Below, piece after piece: positions 5,069 through 6,535 of a stretch of 6,535 bases of DNA. Origin of the DNA: Phycisphaeraceae bacterium (lineage in GTDB: Bacteria > Planctomycetota > Phycisphaerae > Phycisphaerales > Phycisphaeraceae). Within the stretch, counting starts at the first letter, position 1; each line of letters starts with the position of its first letter. Made by a program: the position numbers and the translations under genes. The notes beneath the pieces were generated by a model. It was not told where the DNA came from and made no database searches. It was given only the letters and a program-made list of their open reading frames with translations. Where the stretch lies: the NCBI GenBank assembly GCA_029260695.1, contig JAJDCT010000205.1:1-6535 (forward strand), in the 5' to 3' direction.

Positions 5069-5455
5069 TCAGACGACCTCCGACGCGAGGGAGACGATCT
5101 TCATAAAATTCTTCTCACGCAGTTCCCTGGCGACCGCACCGAAGATACGGGTGCCCCTGGGGTTGCCGTCGTCATCGATCAGGACCACGGCGCTGCGGTC
5201 GAAACGCACGTAGCTGCCGTCCTTACGACGGATCGGGTTGCGTGTCCGAACGACGACGGCCTTGACGATCGTCCCGGTCTTCAGGTCGCTGCCTGGCAGT
5301 GACTTCTTGACCGAACACACGACCTTGTCGCCGACGCCGGCGGTCTTGCGGGTGTACTTGCCTCGGCCGGTGGACCCGCCCAGGACCCGGATCACATACG
5401 CGATCTTGGCACCGGTGTTGTCCGCGACGTCGACTCTTGATTCTGCCTGGAGCAT
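5069..5455 (-). CDS. rplN: 50S ribosomal protein L14
   Basis: L14 is a universally conserved subunit-interface protein, in contact with L19 and 16S helix 14 and the docking point of the silencing factor RsfS. The 128 residues slightly exceed the usual 122. Conserved blocks are [17 protein letters not shown] (1-17), VLGGS (24-28), [31 protein letters not shown] (63-93) and [32 protein letters not shown] (97-128). About five or six extra residues sit between GGS and VGD ([16 protein letters not shown]), explaining the length. The near-invariant FGPVARELR reads FGAVARELR (Ala107). The ATG at 5455 has AAGGA (5464-5468) at 8-base spacing. Stop codon TGA. Confidence 0.98.
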   Translation of the reverse strand: MLQAESRVDVADNTGAKIAYVIRVLGGSTGRGKYTRKTAGVGDKVVCSVKKSLPGSDLKTGTIVKAVVVRTRNPIRRKDGSYVRFDRSAVVLIDDDGNPRGTRIFGAVARELREKNFMKIVSLASEVV

Positions 5456-5511
5456 GACTCAATTCCTTGCAATGGCCCTACCGGGCCGGCCCGACCGTAT
5501 CAGGCCTGGGA
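5456..5511 (-). other. rpsQ-rplN gap with GC-rich palindrome
   Basis: The gap is 56 bases. CGGGCCGGCCCG (5482-5493) is a 12-base perfect palindrome. In the transcript GGCCC and GGGCC (5483-5487 and 5474-5478) can instead make a 5-bp stem with a GGTA loop, ending 5 bases before the rplN ribosome binding site. No U-run follows, so it is not a terminator. Confidence 0.45.
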
Positions 5512-5808
5512 TTATTCGTGGTGTTCCAGCGGTGCCGGTGCCTTCTCGACGACCTTGACCAGCCGCCAGCTCTTGGTCTTGCTGATCGGACGGCAGCCGG
5601 TGATCTCGACTCGGTCTCCCAACACGCACTGGTTTTCCGGGTCGTCGACCTGGAACTTCGCCTGACGGTGAAGGTACTTGCCGTACTTGGGGTGCTTCTG
5701 CTGGTAGTCCACCGCAACCGTGCAGGTCTTGTCGCGCTTGTCGCTGACAACAACCCCGATCTTCGTGCCGGTGAGCGTACGTCTTGGTGTGCTGGTTTGC
5801 TCGGTCAC
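5512..5808 (-). CDS. rpsQ: 30S ribosomal protein S17
   Basis: S17 is a primary 16S binder with an OB-fold, needed early in 30S assembly. The 98 residues lie at the long end for the family (about 80-90), owing to a short N-terminal lead and an acidic tail. Diagnostic parts are RTLTGTKIGVVVSDKRDKTCTVAVD (10-34), the KHPKYGKYLHRQAKFQVDDPEN segment (38-59) and the signature GDRVEITGCRPISKTKSWRLVKVVEK (64-89). It begins with GTG at 5808, which overlaps the rpmC stop as GTGA, so it is probably translated by coupling; AGAGG (5816-5820) is 7 bases upstream, inside rpmC. Stop codon TAA. Confidence 0.97.
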   Translation of the reverse strand: MTEQTSTPRRTLTGTKIGVVVSDKRDKTCTVAVDYQQKHPKYGKYLHRQAKFQVDDPENQCVLGDRVEITGCRPISKTKSWRLVKVVEKAPAPLEHHE

Positions 5809-6008
5809 TTGGTGGCCTCTCGTAACTGGCGGGCACGCTGCTCGGTGAGCAGCCGTGCGATGTCTCTGCGGATATTGCCCAGTTGCTTGGGGTTCTCCAG
5901 CTTCTCGGTCACGGCCTGGGTCCGCAGCTCGTAATGGCTCTTGCGGAGACGGGCGACTTCGACCTTCAACTCTTCGTCTTTAAACTTGTGTGTCTCGTTG
6001 GCTTTCAT
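5805..6008 (-). CDS. rpmC: 50S ribosomal protein L29
   Basis: L29 is a small helical-hairpin protein at the peptide exit tunnel, next to L23, near where trigger factor and SRP dock. The 67 residues match the family. The sequence shows two long charged helices: KFKDEELKVEVARLRKSHYELRTQAVTEKLENP (8-40), then QLGNIRRDIARLLTEQRARQL (42-62), containing the family motif N-x-[RK]-x-x-[RK]-x-x-IARLLT. The ATG at 6008 lacks a strong Shine-Dalgarno sequence (GTGAG nearby). Its TGA overlaps the GTG of rpsQ by four bases, the only overlap in this window. Confidence 0.96.
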   Translation of the reverse strand: MKANETHKFKDEELKVEVARLRKSHYELRTQAVTEKLENPKQLGNIRRDIARLLTEQRARQLREATK

Positions 6009-6050
6009 ATCGGTCTCACGGTCCGCGGCGTATATCCGGGGCGGTTGTTC
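6009..6050 (-). other. rplP-rpmC gap
   Basis: This 42-base gap is the shortest non-overlapping junction. I see no clear hairpin, no GCTAA word and only a weak ribosome binding site. Confidence 0.4.
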
Positions 6051-6467
6051 CTAGGCGTGGCGTTTCTCAACGAACCGGCACTTAAACGGCATCTTGTGCG
6101 CCACACGGGCAAACGCCAGTCGGGCGACGTCTCGTTGCACGCCGACGATCTCGTAAATAACCGTGCCTGGCTTCACACGGGCGACCCAGTACTCCGGCTC
6201 GGCCTTGCCCTTGCCCATACGGGTTTCCAGCGGCTTCTTGCTGATCGGCTTGTCCGGGAAAACGCGGACGAACAGCCGGCCCTCTCGGCTGACGTACTGC
6301 CTCGCGGCGATACGCCCGGCCTCGATCTGACGGGCGGTCAGCCACCCGCCTTCAAGCAGCTGCAACCCGTACTCGCCGAAGGCGACGAAGTTGCCACGGG
6401 CGGCGTTGCCGCGCACCTTGCCCCGCTGTTGCTTGCGGAACTTCACTCGTTTTGGCATCAGAGGCAT
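6051..6467 (-). CDS. rplP: 50S ribosomal protein L16
   Basis: L16 helps position tRNA in the A site and organises the base of the central protuberance. The 138 residues fit the family (136-144). It starts with [16 protein letters not shown], like the usual MLMPKRVKYRK; GGAG (6477-6480) is 9 bases from the ATG at 6467 but 18 from the ATG at 6458, so 6467 is preferred. Conserved blocks are [12 protein letters not shown] (25-36), [63 protein letters not shown] (45-107) and [19 protein letters not shown] (115-133). In the hallmark RMGKGKG loop the last glycine is Ala89, a small departure. Stop codon TAG. It lies upstream of rpmC as in the S10 operon. Confidence 0.98.
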   Translation of the reverse strand: MPLMPKRVKFRKQQRGKVRGNAARGNFVAFGEYGLQLLEGGWLTARQIEAGRIAARQYVSREGRLFVRVFPDKPISKKPLETRMGKGKAEPEYWVARVKPGTVIYEIVGVQRDVARLAFARVAHKMPFKCRFVEKRHA

Positions 6468-6483
6468 CGGTCTATACTCCGTC

Positions 6484-6500
6484 CACGGCTAATCGCCGTG
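6484..6500 (-). repeat. Hairpin just upstream of rplP
   Basis: CACGGC (6484-6489) and GCCGTG (6495-6500) form a perfect 6-bp stem with a 5-base loop; a GCTAA word (6488-6492) spans stem and loop. In the transcript the stem ends three bases before the rplP GGAG, close enough to matter for initiation. Confidence 0.5.
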
Positions 6501-6520
6501 TCATGATCTCATGGTCTTGC

Positions 6521-6535
6521 TTAGTGACGTCCACG
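6521..6535 (-). CDS. rpsC: Possible last codons of ribosomal protein S3
   Basis: In the usual order rpsC lies immediately before rplP. Only 15 bases of a candidate are visible: the minus-strand frame starting at 6535 reads RGRH and then TAA (6521-6523). A basic end like this fits an S3 tail, and the resulting gap of 53 bases matches the other gaps. Two other frames stay open further, to a TGA at 6501-6503 and a TAG at 6472-6474, so the assignment rests on gene order and spacing alone. Confidence 0.3.
   Translation of the reverse strand, partial: RGRH

Noticed and set aside
5883..6506. 207-codon plus-strand open frame opposite rpmC and rplP
   Set aside because: It is a shadow of two conserved genes; its composition mirrors their third-position bias, and no ribosome binding site or family motif was seen.
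1..6535. A hidden novel gene system
   Set aside because: Nearly the whole window is covered by conserved ribosomal genes and secY in near-classical order; unexplained signal is limited to the gaps and the S5 tail.

Overview
The window is a stretch of a bacterial ribosomal protein supercluster (end of the S10 operon running into the spc operon), read entirely from the minus strand. In transcription order (high to low coordinates) it holds a possible last few codons of rpsC (S3), then rplP (L16), rpmC (L29), rpsQ (S17), rplN (L14), rplX (L24), rplE (L5), rpsN (S14), rpsH (S8), rplF (L6), rplR (L18), rpsE (S5), rplO (L15) and the 5' part of secY, which runs off the left edge. The gene order is the classical one, except that rpmD (L30), normally between rpsE and rplO, is absent: only 50 bases lie there.

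The DNA is GC-rich. The proteins are diverged but full-length bacterial types. The organism is probably a planctomycete, perhaps class Phycisphaerae. That is an inference from the missing L30, the long low-complexity C-terminal tail on S5, the single-cysteine S14 and the general look of the proteins; no marker here proves it.

The layout is looser than in most spc operons. Only rpmC and rpsQ overlap (4 bases, GTGA). All other junctions are gaps of 42 to 128 bases. I see no convincing promoter or intrinsic terminator, so co-transcription as one long mRNA is the simplest reading. The gaps are not featureless. Most contain a short hairpin, and several of the AT-richer gaps carry clusters of a GCTAA-type word (TTAGC on the + strand), some of which include the Shine-Dalgarno sequence of the next gene. 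Two of these hairpins have their only + strand mismatch at a position that becomes a G-U pair in the minus-strand transcript, which suggests structure acting in RNA.

Functionally the genes supply subunits of both ribosomal halves: 5S rRNA binders L5 and L18; early 16S binders S8 and S17; decoding-centre and head proteins S5 and S14; exit-tunnel proteins L24 and L29; subunit-interface protein L14; and factor- or tRNA-site proteins L6, L15 and L16. SecY is the channel through which many newly made proteins leave the cytoplasm. There is no mobile element, CRISPR array, tRNA or rRNA gene. The points most worth a second look are the S5 tail, the intergenic GCTAA/hairpin family, the L30 gap and the hairpin upstream of rplE.
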